Below, piece by piece: positions 1 through 9,066 of a DNA stretch of 26,533 nt. The stretch lies in the IMG/VR virus record IMGVR_UViG_3300035698_022773, positions 1 to 26,533 of that record, one strand, 5' to 3'. Position 1 is the first letter of the stretch. Each line of letters begins with the position of its first letter. This DNA comes from a virus. The notes under the pieces were generated by a model. The model saw only the letters and a program-made list of their open reading frames with translations. It searched no databases and had not been told where the DNA came from. The translations under genes and the position numbers were made by a program.

Positions 1-2
1 AA

Positions 3-28
3 AAAACACCTCTAAATGAAGTGTTTTT
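3..28 (-). terminator. Intrinsic terminator of the VWA gene
   Basis: On the minus strand CACTTC and GAGGTG pair around the loop ATTTA. The stem is flanked by A and T runs. It lies 15 bp past the stop codon at 43. Confidence 0.75.
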
Positions 29-42
29 TTATTTTAGATATT

Positions 43-1713
43 TTATTCTTGTTTACCTACGTCAAGAATTTGTTTAACTTTACCATTATCCCAATCAATA
101 GGACATTTACTTGCTGTAGAAAGTATTAATGTTTGTGTTTTTACTTCTTTAAAATTTAAATTATCTGTCCAACCATCAGTTAAAATTACAGTGTTGTTTC
201 TGTGAATTTTATTCTTTGGATTGGACATAAAGTCAATACCAGGCTGTAAAGTTGTTCCACCGAGACCACGGATCCTCATTTTTTCAAGTTGCTTCTTATC
301 TTTAATTTTAATAACATCTTGAACTCTAGCATCAATTTGAATTAAATTGATTTCGATATCATTTTGAAATACATATGAAAGAACTTTTTCAAATTCTCCA
401 CCCATTGAACCTGATGTATCAAGAATAACATTTATTTCAGTTCTATATTTTTTGTGACCTTTTAATCCTACAATTCCACGTCTGTTTGGACGAACAATAG
501 TTTTCTGTTTTTTAGTACCAAAAACGTGACTACTCATAGTTCTTTTAATTTCTTTTAAGTAATCTTTACGAGTTTTACGAAGTTTGTTCAAGATAGTTTC
601 AACTTCTCCACTTGATAACCCACGACTTTTTAATGTTTGCATAACACCTTCTACAACTTCACGCTTCATTTCTGGTGGTACTTCATCCGTAATGTGAGTA
701 TCTAGTGTATTTTGTTCATTTCGTTCTTCTCCTTCAAAAATAGTTTCTTTTGAGTAACATTCTACATCATTTTTACCATTTTTTCCATATCGGTCGTTAC
801 CTTCAGTATCTTTATCTCCATTACGAGATTCCATTTGTTCTTTTGCAGATTTTTTATGTCCACAACTTGGACAAGTGTTTGGGTCGTGCTCTTGTTCTCC
901 ACCTGAGCCAGAACCTGAACCATCACCTTCACTACCAGAAGGTTCACCGTCAGAACCATCACCTTTTCCTTCACCTTTTCCTTCACCTTCACCTTTTCCG
1001 TCGTCACCGTCACCTTTTCCTTCGCTATCTTTTTCGTCTCCTTCTTTACCTTCTCCACCGTCTTCACCTTTACTATCTTTGTCAGATTTTTCATCTTCAT
1101 TCATAGATGAACCACATTTAGGACAAGAATTAGTATTATCTTTCATGTCTTTAACTTTATCACTGTTCTTTTGCTTCCATTTTTTCTGTTCAGAAATAAG
1201 CCATTCGTAAAGTTCTTCAAAAATATCTTCACCTTTATATTCTTTTGGAATAAAGAGTGCGGAATTATTCTTAAAGTGATCTTTTGGAATATCAAGAAAT
1301 GGATCACCTTTGACTCCAGTTCCAGGTTTTCCTAAACCTTGCAGTTTCATAATTTCATCATATATGATTTGATTGATAATCATATCTTGAGCAATATTCG
1401 CCATTTTTGCATCATAACCAACAGTTCTTTTTATGTGGTCGAACAAAAGGTGAAATTCTTCGTGTAGAAGTAAGAAATTTACTTCTGGTTGAGGTAAACT
1501 ATCAATAAATTCAGGATTCCAAAAGAAATTCATTCCTTCGGTAGATACATTAACACCAGCAGTTGGAACTTGAGGACTATTAATTTCGTGAAAATTTATG
1601 AATAATGCAAACTCGCCATAGTAAGGTAAATCTCCAGTAGCCATCATAGCAACTACAGCATCTGTAAGTTTTTTGTGCATTTTAGGCACATAATTTTTTA
1701 AGTATGAACTCAT
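43..1713 (-). CDS. Metallopeptidase-like / VWA domain protein
   Basis: A 556-residue protein with two recognisable ends. The N-terminal part resembles the DUF2201 putative metallopeptidase domain: HEEFH at residues 84-88, followed by the NIAQD segment near 106-110 that usually follows it. The C-terminal part resembles a von Willebrand A domain with a MIDAS motif (DTSGS at 432-436, GGTT near 485-488, TDGW near 512). Between them lies a low-complexity stretch rich in Gly, Asp, Glu, Lys and Ser (about 205-275), bounded by CPKCG and CPSCG, a possible split zinc ribbon. Proteins of this layout often work with a MoxR-type AAA+ ATPase, but none is visible here. A host-like promoter box lies 32 bp upstream and a terminator follows. 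The domains are well supported; the role in phage growth is unknown. Confidence 0.85.
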   Translation of the reverse strand: MSSYLKNYVPKMHKKLTDAVVAMMATGDLPYYGEFALFINFHEINSPQVPTAGVNVSTEGMNFFWNPEFIDSLPQPEVNFLLLHEEFHLLFDHIKRTVGYDAKMANIAQDMIINQIIYDEIMKLQGLGKPGTGVKGDPFLDIPKDHFKNNSALFIPKEYKGEDIFEELYEWLISEQKKWKQKNSDKVKDMKDNTNSCPKCGSSMNEDEKSDKDSKGEDGGEGKEGDEKDSEGKGDGDDGKGEGEGKGEGKGDGSDGEPSGSEGDGSGSGSGGEQEHDPNTCPSCGHKKSAKEQMESRNGDKDTEGNDRYGKNGKNDVECYSKETIFEGEERNEQNTLDTHITDEVPPEMKREVVEGVMQTLKSRGLSSGEVETILNKLRKTRKDYLKEIKRTMSSHVFGTKKQKTIVRPNRRGIVGLKGHKKYRTEINVILDTSGSMGGEFEKVLSYVFQNDIEINLIQIDARVQDVIKIKDKKQLEKMRIRGLGGTTLQPGIDFMSNPKNKIHRNNTVILTDGWTDNLNFKEVKTQTLILSTASKCPIDWDNGKVKQILDVGKQE

Positions 1714-1744
1714 ATTTGTGATTATTTTTGATTGTTATTTAATG

Positions 1745-1752
1745 CAAAGATA
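1745..1752 (-). promoter_or_regulatory. Host-like -7 promoter box TATCTTTG
   Basis: Reads TATCTTTG on the minus strand and matches the Bacteroidetes -7 consensus TAnnTTTG. It lies 32 bp before the start codon at 1713. I see no clear -33 box. Confidence 0.6.
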
Positions 1753-1780
1753 CTATTTTTATTGATATAAAATGGCTATT

Positions 1781-2059
1781 TTAATCTTTTTTACTTCTCA
1801 TTGATAATATGTATAAGAATATAAGTATTAATCCACTGATTATAAAGTATTTGAATGTTCGGACAAAAAGTACAAATCCAAGAACTTCGTAATATTCGTG
1901 TACCATACTACCAATTTCCTTAATATCATCAGCAACAGAATTTATACTATCCGCAATATAGTTGAATGATGTATCTTGTTCTAATATATAAGTATCTTGT
2001 TGTGAGAATAGGTTAACCCCTAGTAATAATACTAATGCTAATATAATGATTTTTTTCAT
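1781..2059 (-). CDS. Small membrane protein with signal peptide
   Basis: A 92-residue protein. The N-terminus (MKKIIILALVLLLGVNLFSQ) is a typical Bacteroidetes Sec signal peptide with likely cleavage before QQD. A hydrophobic segment near residues 60-86 and a basic tail (RSKKD) suggest a single-span inner-membrane anchor, with the short middle part in the periplasm. The start lies 9 bp after the rhomboid stop codon, so the two are probably co-transcribed and the protein could be a partner or substrate of the protease. The family is not recognised. Confidence 0.7.
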   Translation of the reverse strand: MKKIIILALVLLLGVNLFSQQDTYILEQDTSFNYIADSINSVADDIKEIGSMVHEYYEVLGFVLFVRTFKYFIISGLILIFLYILSMRSKKD

Positions 2060-2068
2060 TGTTGTTGA

Positions 2069-2794
2069 TTAAATAAATGTTGTGTATAAATTTCCTTTTT
2101 CTTTCCAATACTTTGTAATTAAGTAACCTGTGACAAGTCCACCAAGGTGAGCAGCATTACCAATACCAAAGTTAAAATTAGTTAATGCTAATATTAATGA
2201 TATTCCTGCAAACCACATTACAGCAGTTTTAATTTTTATAGGTATAAAGAAGAATAGCATTATTTTTGATTCAGGGTGAAGAACACACATTGCGCCAATG
2301 AGTCCACTAATTGCTCCTGATGCACCAACCATCATAGTGTAGTCATATACTACACTGAATAATAATGATAATATAGCTGCACCAATTCCACTGAGTATAT
2401 ATAATATTAGGAATTTTTTAGCTGACCATATTTTTTCTAATATTTTACCAAAACTCCATAACACTATCATGTTTAATAATAAGTGTATGAAACCACCATG
2501 TAAAAACATATGAGTAAAAATTTGGTATATTCTAAAATTGTCACTTTGGATATCGTATAGTGCAAAAAATTCAACAAGAGAAATACTACCAAATAGTTGT
2601 GGTATGTACATTAATGTATTCAATGTAATCATAAATCCAACAACACCAAATTTAGCGATTGTCTCTAGTCTTTTTTGTGTAGTTTTTTTCTTATTTTTAT
2701 ATTGTTCAAAATCATCATCAAAAAATTTTGATTTTAGATTATTCTTTTTATTGTCTGATAATTTATTATATCCCTCAACTGTTTTTTCGAACAT
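2069..2794 (-). CDS. Rhomboid family intramembrane serine protease
   Basis: A 241-residue polytopic membrane protein. It has the rhomboid signature: H104 and N108 in HLLLN (oxyanion region), the catalytic serine S159 in GASGAISG, and the catalytic histidine H216 in AAHLGG. About six hydrophobic segments are visible after a charged cytoplasmic N-terminus of roughly 45 residues. Rhomboids cut transmembrane segments of membrane proteins within the bilayer. The gene has its own TATCTTTG box and is followed at once by a small membrane protein. A rhomboid is an unusual phage cargo. Possible roles are processing of a host surface protein or receptor, or of the neighbouring small membrane protein; the sequence does not say which. 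Confidence 0.93.
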   Translation of the reverse strand: MFEKTVEGYNKLSDNKKNNLKSKFFDDDFEQYKNKKKTTQKRLETIAKFGVVGFMITLNTLMYIPQLFGSISLVEFFALYDIQSDNFRIYQIFTHMFLHGGFIHLLLNMIVLWSFGKILEKIWSAKKFLILYILSGIGAAILSLLFSVVYDYTMMVGASGAISGLIGAMCVLHPESKIMLFFFIPIKIKTAVMWFAGISLILALTNFNFGIGNAAHLGGLVTGYLITKYWKEKGNLYTTFI

Positions 2795-2816
2795 ATAGTA
2801 GTTTTTAATACAATTG

Positions 2817-2824
2817 CAAAGATA
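2817..2824 (-). promoter_or_regulatory. Host-like -7 promoter box TATCTTTG
   Basis: Minus-strand TATCTTTG, 23 bp before the rhomboid start codon and after the stop of the gene at 2854. It fits the Bacteroidetes TAnnTTTG box. Confidence 0.6.
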
Positions 2825-2853
2825 TGGAAATTAAATGGAATAAAAATAGGAAA

Positions 2854-3072
2854 TTAAGAAAATCTTTGGAGTTTTGTAAGTTCGATATGTTTTTTAATTT
2901 CAAACCAAGAATTTATTAAAATTTTTCTATCGTGCTTATTAGGTTGCTCTATAATCATATTAAGAGTTCTTGGGTGCCAGATATTTCTTTTTATAAAAAT
3001 ACATGGTATGATAAAATACCAACGTTTTCGCCATATTCTAACATACCATTTACTTGATTCATAACATTTCAT
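2854..3072 (-). CDS. Hypothetical protein, Trp-rich and basic
   Basis: A 72-residue open frame that starts 10 bp after the sigma factor stop codon. It is rich in Trp, Arg, Lys and Ile (WYVRIWRKRWYFIIP), with one short hydrophobic patch near residues 17-28. No family is recognised. The close spacing and conserved-looking composition support a real gene, but the small size leaves doubt. Confidence 0.45.
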   Translation of the reverse strand: MKCYESSKWYVRIWRKRWYFIIPCIFIKRNIWHPRTLNMIIEQPNKHDRKILINSWFEIKKHIELTKLQRFS

Positions 3073-3082
3073 ATTCTACATT

Positions 3083-3727
3083 TTATATATCATATTCACT
3101 TAAGCCATCCCTGTCAATTTTTTGAAGGGTTTTATTTACTTTCTTTCTAATAATACTTCTACCTTTTCTAATTTGTGATTTTATAGTTGATAAATTTATA
3201 TCAAGACATTCTGAAATCTCCTTATATGCCATACCTTCTAATTCCCTCATAATTAATACTTGCTTATATTTTTCGTCTTTTTGAGGTAAATTGTAGATTG
3301 CATCTTTTATAATTTCAGCTTTACGAACAAAAACATGATATTCATGTTCTGTATGTTTACCATCATCATAAGGTATGAGATTTGTCAAATTTACATTTTC
3401 TTCAAATTCTTTATCTAAAGATGTTGAAGGTAATCTTGCCTTATCTTTATAACCTTTCTTCACTATATTCTCAGCAATTTTATAAACCCAAGTATTTGCT
3501 TGTGCTCCACCTTCATTTGGTCTTTTATATGTTTTGATGTTTAATAATGCTTGAATAAATGCTTCCTCTGCATAGTCCTCTGCAAGTTCTAAATCTCTAG
3601 TATAACGATTTAAGTAATATATTAATTTTGGTTTGTAATCCTTATAGAATTTCATAAAATTTAAAGTTGTACGTTCTTCAAATTCTACTGCTAAGTTGCT
3701 AATTTTGTCAATAGATTTATCTATCAT
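3083..3727 (-). CDS. Phage ECF-type RNA polymerase sigma factor
   Basis: A 214-residue sigma-70 family protein of ECF size. Region 2 covers about residues 25-85 (core-binding helix with YYLNRYTRDLELAEDYAEEA, then a promoter-melting part with NTWVYKIAENIV). Region 4 covers about 140-195, with a helix-turn-helix in AYKEISECLDINLSTIKSQI. There is no region 1 or 3. It would direct host core RNA polymerase to a specific promoter class. An obvious candidate target is the TAATATATA motif before structural and tagged genes in this window, but that link is an inference. It lies upstream of the Trp-rich gene and the rhomboid on the same strand. No anti-sigma gene is visible nearby. Confidence 0.9.
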   Translation of the reverse strand: MIDKSIDKISNLAVEFEERTTLNFMKFYKDYKPKLIYYLNRYTRDLELAEDYAEEAFIQALLNIKTYKRPNEGGAQANTWVYKIAENIVKKGYKDKARLPSTSLDKEFEENVNLTNLIPYDDGKHTEHEYHVFVRKAEIIKDAIYNLPQKDEKYKQVLIMRELEGMAYKEISECLDINLSTIKSQIRKGRSIIRKKVNKTLQKIDRDGLSEYDI

Positions 3728-3807
3728 TTTGTTTTTAGTTTTAGTTTATAATTATAATTATGTAAAGCCGAACCTTATTATAGTACAGAATATACAATAA
3801 GTTTAAG

Positions 3808-4014
3808 TTATTTTATTATTTTATACTTATTTAAGATATCAAATATTTTATTACATCCGATATCTTGTAAAATTATCATATTATTATTAATTTCTACTAT
3901 TTCTCCTGTTATTAAGCCGAGCAGGTCCCGATGTGAAAACTTTATATCATTATAAGTCATATCATTACTCATGAATAATATAAAATCTTCCTCAGTTAAG
4001 ACGATTTTATTCAT
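3808..4014 (-). CDS. Hypothetical protein, 68 residues
   Basis: A short acidic-to-neutral open frame (MNKIVLTEEDFILFMS start) rich in Ile, Asn and Asp, with no motif I recognise. It lies between the 4107-4916 gene and the sigma gene on the same strand. The leader upstream of its ATG contains an AT-rich TATAAATATATAA stretch. Its reading frame uses codons like those of its neighbours. Confidence 0.5.
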   Translation of the reverse strand: MNKIVLTEEDFILFMSNDMTYNDIKFSHRDLLGLITGEIVEINNNMIILQDIGCNKIFDILNKYKIIK

Positions 4015-4106
4015 ATTTATACGTTTTTTAATTAAAAATGTTACTTCTTTATTGAAGTTTGTTATATATTTATATCATTTCATTCAAATGGAAAAGTTAT
4101 TCAATA

Positions 4107-4916
4107 TTATTTTACGTTTAGTGCTGTTAATATTCTTCGTGTTTCTCTTGCAATTACTGAAGTATCGTATTTCTTAAATAGTTCAGTATAAGCATCGAAT
4201 ATGTCTTTTGTGTTGATTTTAAAATCCTCAACTGTATCTGAAAATGGATTATTTAAAGTGTTGCGAAATTTGGAATAGCCATACTCTGATAATTTTTTAC
4301 CTAATGCTCTCACCTTTAAGCTCATACTTTTAATTTTATCACCATCAATATTTGTTGATAATGCTTCTGCTAAATCTAGGAAAGACATTTCTTTCGTTGC
4401 TAAATCTTTAAGAGTTTTAACATGATATTCAATGTCCATATTAAAATTAATAAGATTATCAGCAAAGTTTTTTAATTTATCAGGCATAGTAGCTTTATAA
4501 TGTTTATTTCTGAAACTTAAATGTACTGAACCTGTAACATTAGATTTGCGTACTAATCCAACATTCATAGAAAGTGCTAATTGTGTATTAGTTGAGTTTG
4601 TAATACCAAGCATTTTTAGATAAGGTTCACCATTAACGTCAATTTCTTCACCCACTAATCTTAATTCTTGAGTTCCTTGTCTTATTCTCAGCATATATGC
4701 TTCAGGTGTGAAATAATTTTCAATTTCTAAAACTATATTCTTACAAAAAGCTGCAAAATCAAAGTTATAATATTTATTAGAAACTTGAACAGTACTTATA
4801 ATTTTCCCATCAAATGAAGTTACAATGTTATTTTCATTTTGGATATTTTTGAATTTGTCAAGTGTATCGTTGATTTTATCAAAGTCATATTTATTTGCTA
4901 GATTAAATTTTATCAT
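4107..4916 (-). CDS. Phage protein, possibly DUF932-like
   Basis: A 269-residue protein starting MIKFNLANKYDF. A longer frame exists back to a TTG at 4967, but that TTG lies inside a TATCTTTG promoter box, so the ATG at 4916, preceded by an A-rich leader, is preferred. The middle part (MLRIRQGTQELRLVGEE, then LALSMNVGLVRKSNVTGSVH) loosely resembles DUF932 phage/plasmid proteins, and the C-terminal third is helical. No catalytic motif is evident. It is divergent from the tail sheath gene, with about 200 bp of regulatory DNA between. Confidence 0.75.
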   Translation of the reverse strand: MIKFNLANKYDFDKINDTLDKFKNIQNENNIVTSFDGKIISTVQVSNKYYNFDFAAFCKNIVLEIENYFTPEAYMLRIRQGTQELRLVGEEIDVNGEPYLKMLGITNSTNTQLALSMNVGLVRKSNVTGSVHLSFRNKHYKATMPDKLKNFADNLINFNMDIEYHVKTLKDLATKEMSFLDLAEALSTNIDGDKIKSMSLKVRALGKKLSEYGYSKFRNTLNNPFSDTVEDFKINTKDIFDAYTELFKKYDTSVIARETRRILTALNVK

Positions 4917-4964
4917 TTTTTTATTTTTAGTGTTGATTTGATATTTTTCTTTCAGTTTAGAGTG

Positions 4965-4972
4965 CAAAGATA
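4965..4972 (-). promoter_or_regulatory. Host-like -7 promoter box TATCTTTG
   Basis: Minus-strand TATCTTTG, 48 bp before the ATG at 4916. It overlaps the alternative TTG start and so argues against it. Confidence 0.6.
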
Positions 4973-5035
4973 CAACATAATCTGAATTAAAAAATTATAT
5001 CTTGCCTGTTTTTTGTGTATTTTTCATTATTTCGT

Positions 5036-5056
5036 TTTAATATATAATGTAAATTA
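5036..5056 (+). promoter_or_regulatory. Shared distal promoter-like element of the sheath gene
   Basis: TTTAATATATAATG followed by TAAATTA. The 16-mer TATATAATGTAAATTA at 5041-5056 recurs exactly at 10213-10228. Both copies begin 83 bp before the start codon of a tail structural gene. Confidence 0.5.
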
Positions 5057-5082
5057 AAAACAGCACAAATATAGTTAATTTT

Positions 5083-5095
5083 TTTAATATATAAA
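5083..5095 (+). promoter_or_regulatory. TTTAATATATAAA motif, proximal, sheath gene
   Basis: Matches the recurring phage motif TAATATATA(A/G)A, 41 bp before the sheath ATG. It is a candidate late promoter. Confidence 0.5.
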
Positions 5096-5123
5096 AATAC
5101 AATAAAAAATAATCAATAAAATT

Positions 5124-8100
5124 ATGCCAATAAGAGATAGAGACCTTGGAAAATATAAACGACCAGGAATTTTTATAGAAGAGATAGATGCTAGTGTGAT
5201 AGAACTTCCAGTACAGGATGTCCTTGTCAACTTAGTACCAGGTTTTTCCAAAAAAGGACCTTTCAACGCACCAATCTACATTACAAATCCTACGGATTTC
5301 GAATCAGTTTTTGGTGAAGATGATAGAAGATTAGAAAATAAAGGTTCATATTTTCATAAAACAGTAAAACAGATGTTAAAATCTGGTCCAGTTTGGGCGT
5401 TAAACTTGTTATCAACAGACCCAAATAGAGATAAATTAGAATGGCAATCAATTTCAGTTTCTGCTGAATATGAAAATAGTGTTGTTAATAGTTCAGCTTA
5501 TGAATTGTTTTTTAATAGACAAGATTTTTGGGAAAGAGATACTGACGCTTTTTTAAATTTAGTAAAAAATAATAATAACGGAATATCAGATGATAATAGA
5601 TTGTTTCATATTACTAATATGGGAGATAAAGATATTACAGTATTTATGTTTAAATCAAGTGTTACTGGCTTTGATGTAACTGCCGAAGAATGGTATGGTG
5701 GTAGAGATAAAGTGCCAATGTATGTTGATTTTAGAGAATTGATGTCAGATTATATAGTAAGCCTTGTTGTGGTTGCTGGAGATTGGACAGATTATAAATC
5801 GTTATCTAACGATTCTACATTTTCTGCATATTTTAACAAAAATGGTTTAATTAAAGAACAAGTTGAATATTTTGTTAATGAAAGAACTGTGACAGTATTA
5901 GCATCATATGACACTTCATTAATTCCTTACTTTAAGGATTTAAATGGTAGAGATATGTATATCAAAAATGTTGTTAATAACAACACAGATAAAACAGGAT
6001 TATTCTGTACATATAATGAAGATGCTTTATTAGAAGCTGATTTTAAAATAGGTAATCTTGATATTATTGGTGATATATTAGTAGGACAAGATTATGCAAG
6101 TATTAACTTTATGTCTTATAATGAGTCATTAAAAGAAGCTCTTACTTATAGTCAAAAATATTTAGACTCAGCAAATAATGTTTTTTCTAATACTAGTACA
6201 GAATTAGTTCATGAAACTTCTGGTGTTACTACTAGAAGTGGAGTGTATACTAATGGACATACATATGGATTATTTTTTGATAGTGGTACAACTATAACAG
6301 GAACAACAGAAAATAGAGTTACTATTGGTACTGATACAGGAGCATATTATATTTTAAATGGGTCAGTGCATGAACCATCATTTACATATGATTTTGTGTC
6401 ATTAGAACCTATTACACAATCAACAATTTATGCATCAAGGATTGATGTACTGTATCTTACAAGTGACACAACAACTGTTAGTGTATTAAAAGGTTCAGAA
6501 TCAACAAGTGATATAACAGAACAAATAGCAAATGCTCCAGATTATACTTATAGTTTAGATTCTACTACAATACTTGGATATGTTACACACCTTAGAACAA
6601 CAGGTACTACTGATGTACAGACATCAGAATATACTCCTATAACAGTTGACACTAATACTATAACTAACAAAGGGTTTATTGCAATTAATGAATTTGAGAT
6701 TACATCAAATACTGACGGTTCTATTGACAATTTTAATGTTCAAATTGAGTTTTTAGGTACATCAGGTATGACAGGAACGTATAATGATTATAATTATTTA
6801 AGAATAAATCATTTATTCAATGAAATGGATACCTATATTTTAACTGATAAAACTGTTTTAATTAAATCAGGTACAACTTTTGCGACTTCAGATAAAACAC
6901 CTATTACAGGTAGAGCAGTAGTAGATTCTACATCATCCGCAAATGCTTTAATTAGACTTTATGTTGAAAATCCATCATATTATATAAACGGTTCAGATTT
7001 ATTGATGTATTATTTAGATGATGAATTTGTGATGTATAATTCAAAGCCAGCAGCAAGAATGAAATTAGTTTATCAAGAAGTGTCTATTATTCCAGCTATT
7101 ACACTTGGTGGTATTACTTCTGGTGTTGGAGTAATTGGTAAATATTCAACATTTTACCAAAATTATTACAACGGCATAATTAACACAAGTGATTTCTTTT
7201 ATAGAGATAATGATTCACAAAGTACATTAACTGAAAATAAGATTTTGTTGAATATGTTTTTAGATCAATCAGACATATTAACTGTTGATTTTCAAACTTT
7301 TGATGGTTCAGTTTATACTTACACAACAGTTGCTGATTGGGATTCTATATATAATAATGAACTTATAATTTATTCAGATAAATCTAATTGGAGACAATCA
7401 GTAGAAATTGAAGGAGATTATGGCGATGACTTAACAACAGTACAACAAATTTCAGTTGACAAAACAAGGTATTCTGAACTTAAAAGAGGTGATTACCTTG
7501 AAGCGTATTATGATGTTGCAAACTGGCAAGTAGGTGGTGAAGGCTATCTTGAAGGTTCAGTTCCAAGAAAATTTACTCGCATTATCAATATTAAAAATGA
7601 TACAGTAGATACATCATTAAAAGTTCTTTATACTGACGCACCTATCAGATTAACAGATACTAATATGTCAGGTGGTACAAGTGAAATAGATTATCAAACA
7701 TTTACTTATCAAAGTATAGATGTTTATGTTGATGAATATAAAGGTTTAAAAATCTCACCATTCATTGTACACCAAGATTCTATACCTAATGGTACTGATT
7801 CAAGACAAAATTCTATTTTAAATGTTCTTTCTATAGATACAAATCTTGCTAAAGCTCTTACAGATAAGAATAAAATTTCTTGGAGATATCTTGTTGATCC
7901 TTGGGGATTAGGAATAGAGCCAAATGATGGTTTTGGTTGTAAACAACAACTTGTTGACCTTACTGGGCTGAAACTTAATGCACTAGGGTTTATTAATATG
8001 CCTTCTGTTAAAGATTTTAAAAATTCAACTAACCCTTCATTTATTGATGATACTGGTGCACTTAGTACAGCATTTGTGAAAGATGGTGCAGATGAAGATA

Positions 8101-8804
8101 AGAATCCAGATTATTTATACCAATTTGCAACATCTAACGGTGATGTAGATGGACGTTCAACAGTAGGATATTTCTTCCCATATGTCAGAATTTATGATAA
8201 TGGTATACCAAAATGGTTTCCGCCAGCATCATATGCAGCTACAACTTATATGCAAAAATTTGTATCTAGTGTTGCAGGATTTGCACCTTGGACAATTTGT
8301 GCAGGTATCACTAATGGTAGAATTAATGGTATAACAAAAACTGAAATGGACTTCAATGGTGAAGACCTTGAAAACTTACATCAAATGGGTGCAAATCCAA
8401 TTGTATATAAGCTTAACAATGGTTACTGTATCAATGATGAATCATCAGCACAAGTATATCCATTTAGTTCATTGTCATTCATGCACTCAAGAGAAGTACT
8501 TATCGAACTTGAAAATAAACTTTATGATATGTTACTTAGATATCAATGGTCATTTAATACCGCTGAAATTAGAGCAGAAATTAAGTATAGAGCAGATAAA
8601 ATCTGTAAAGATATGCTTGATGGCAATGCCCTCTATGACTTCAAAAATGTTTGTGATGAAACAAATAATACAGATTATATCATAGACCTTCAAATGGGAG
8701 TTCTTGATACATATGTTGAAATTATAAAAGGAATGGGTATTATTGTTAATAACATTACAATACTTAAAAAAGGTGATATACAATCAGGTGGTTTTACATC
8801 TTAA
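5124..8804 (+). CDS. Contractile tail sheath protein (T4 gp18-like), enlarged
   Basis: A 1226-residue protein, almost twice T4 gp18 (659). The N-terminal part (RDRDLGKYKRPGIFIEEID, then PGFSKKGPFNAPIYIT) and the C-terminal part (about 950-1226, with WFPPASYAATTYMQKFVSS, SLSFMHSREVLIELENKLYDML and the closing ILKKGDIQSGG strand) fit the conserved sheath core that polymerises around the tube and contracts. Between them is a long Thr/Ser/Asn-rich, beta-looking region (about 110-900) that probably forms extra surface domains. It starts with MPIRDRDLGKY, preceded by two candidate late promoter motifs, and is followed by a strong terminator. The tube gene lies about 1.5 kb downstream rather than directly next to it, with decayed genes between. 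Confidence 0.9.
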   Translation: MPIRDRDLGKYKRPGIFIEEIDASVIELPVQDVLVNLVPGFSKKGPFNAPIYITNPTDFESVFGEDDRRLENKGSYFHKTVKQMLKSGPVWALNLLSTDPNRDKLEWQSISVSAEYENSVVNSSAYELFFNRQDFWERDTDAFLNLVKNNNNGISDDNRLFHITNMGDKDITVFMFKSSVTGFDVTAEEWYGGRDKVPMYVDFRELMSDYIVSLVVVAGDWTDYKSLSNDSTFSAYFNKNGLIKEQVEYFVNERTVTVLASYDTSLIPYFKDLNGRDMYIKNVVNNNTDKTGLFCTYNEDALLEADFKIGNLDIIGDILVGQDYASINFMSYNESLKEALTYSQKYLDSANNVFSNTSTELVHETSGVTTRSGVYTNGHTYGLFFDSGTTITGTTENRVTIGTDTGAYYILNGSVHEPSFTYDFVSLEPITQSTIYASRIDVLYLTSDTTTVSVLKGSESTSDITEQIANAPDYTYSLDSTTILGYVTHLRTTGTTDVQTSEYTPITVDTNTITNKGFIAINEFEITSNTDGSIDNFNVQIEFLGTSGMTGTYNDYNYLRINHLFNEMDTYILTDKTVLIKSGTTFATSDKTPITGRAVVDSTSSANALIRLYVENPSYYINGSDLLMYYLDDEFVMYNSKPAARMKLVYQEVSIIPAITLGGITSGVGVIGKYSTFYQNYYNGIINTSDFFYRDNDSQSTLTENKILLNMFLDQSDILTVDFQTFDGSVYTYTTVADWDSIYNNELIIYSDKSNWRQSVEIEGDYGDDLTTVQQISVDKTRYSELKRGDYLEAYYDVANWQVGGEGYLEGSVPRKFTRIINIKNDTVDTSLKVLYTDAPIRLTDTNMSGGTSEIDYQTFTYQSIDVYVDEYKGLKISPFIVHQDSIPNGTDSRQNSILNVLSIDTNLAKALTDKNKISWRYLVDPWGLGIEPNDGFGCKQQLVDLTGLKLNALGFINMPSVKDFKNSTNPSFIDDTGALSTAFVKDGADEDKNPDYLYQFATSNGDVDGRSTVGYFFPYVRIYDNGIPKWFPPASYAATTYMQKFVSSVAGFAPWTICAGITNGRINGITKTEMDFNGEDLENLHQMGANPIVYKLNNGYCINDESSAQVYPFSSLSFMHSREVLIELENKLYDMLLRYQWSFNTAEIRAEIKYRADKICKDMLDGNALYDFKNVCDETNNTDYIIDLQMGVLDTYVEIIKGMGIIVNNITILKKGDIQSGGFTS

Positions 8805-8832
8805 TTAAAAATTGAATTATTAAAATTCGTTA

Positions 8833-8864
8833 AAATAGAGTCCAACTTGGACTCTATTTTTTTT
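8833..8864 (+). terminator. Intrinsic terminator after the sheath gene
   Basis: ATAGAGTCCAA pairs with TTGGACTCTAT around a minimal loop, followed by a T run. It lies 28 bp past the sheath stop codon. Confidence 0.9.
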
Positions 8865-8890
8865 ATATAGGAGTAAAAGAAACATTAGTT

Positions 8891-9066
8891 ATGAATAAAA
8901 TAGCATTCAACGATATATCAGGGTTAGAAATTCAATTAGAGCTCTTCATTAAAAAAAATATAATGGTGTTATTTTATTAAATAATAGAAATGCGGCTAAA
9001 TATAACGATATTTATCATAATTCTAAATCTGGATATTTTTTTAATAAATCTGTATCTATAACATAA
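8891..9066 (+). pseudogene. Frameshifted small gene or remnant
   Basis: An ATG at 8891 (after ATATAGGAGTAAAAG) opens MNKIAFNDISGLEIQLE. The frame stops after 29 codons. A -1 shift in the A8 run at 8951-8958 would continue with KYNGVILLNNRNAAKYNDIY and end at 9066, for about 58 residues in total. This may be a decayed gene, a slippage product or a homopolymer sequencing error. Its 3' end overlaps the convergent gene at 9015. No family is recognised. Confidence 0.35.

Noticed and set aside
875-1210. Plus-strand frames rich in Pro/Ser/Phe and His/Leu opposite the VWA gene
   Set aside because: They are antisense readings of the low-complexity Gly/Glu/Lys linker, with no leader or family.
4917-4967. 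N-terminal extension of the 4107-4916 gene from a TTG
   Set aside because: The TTG is part of a TATCTTTG promoter box, and an ATG with an A-rich leader follows.
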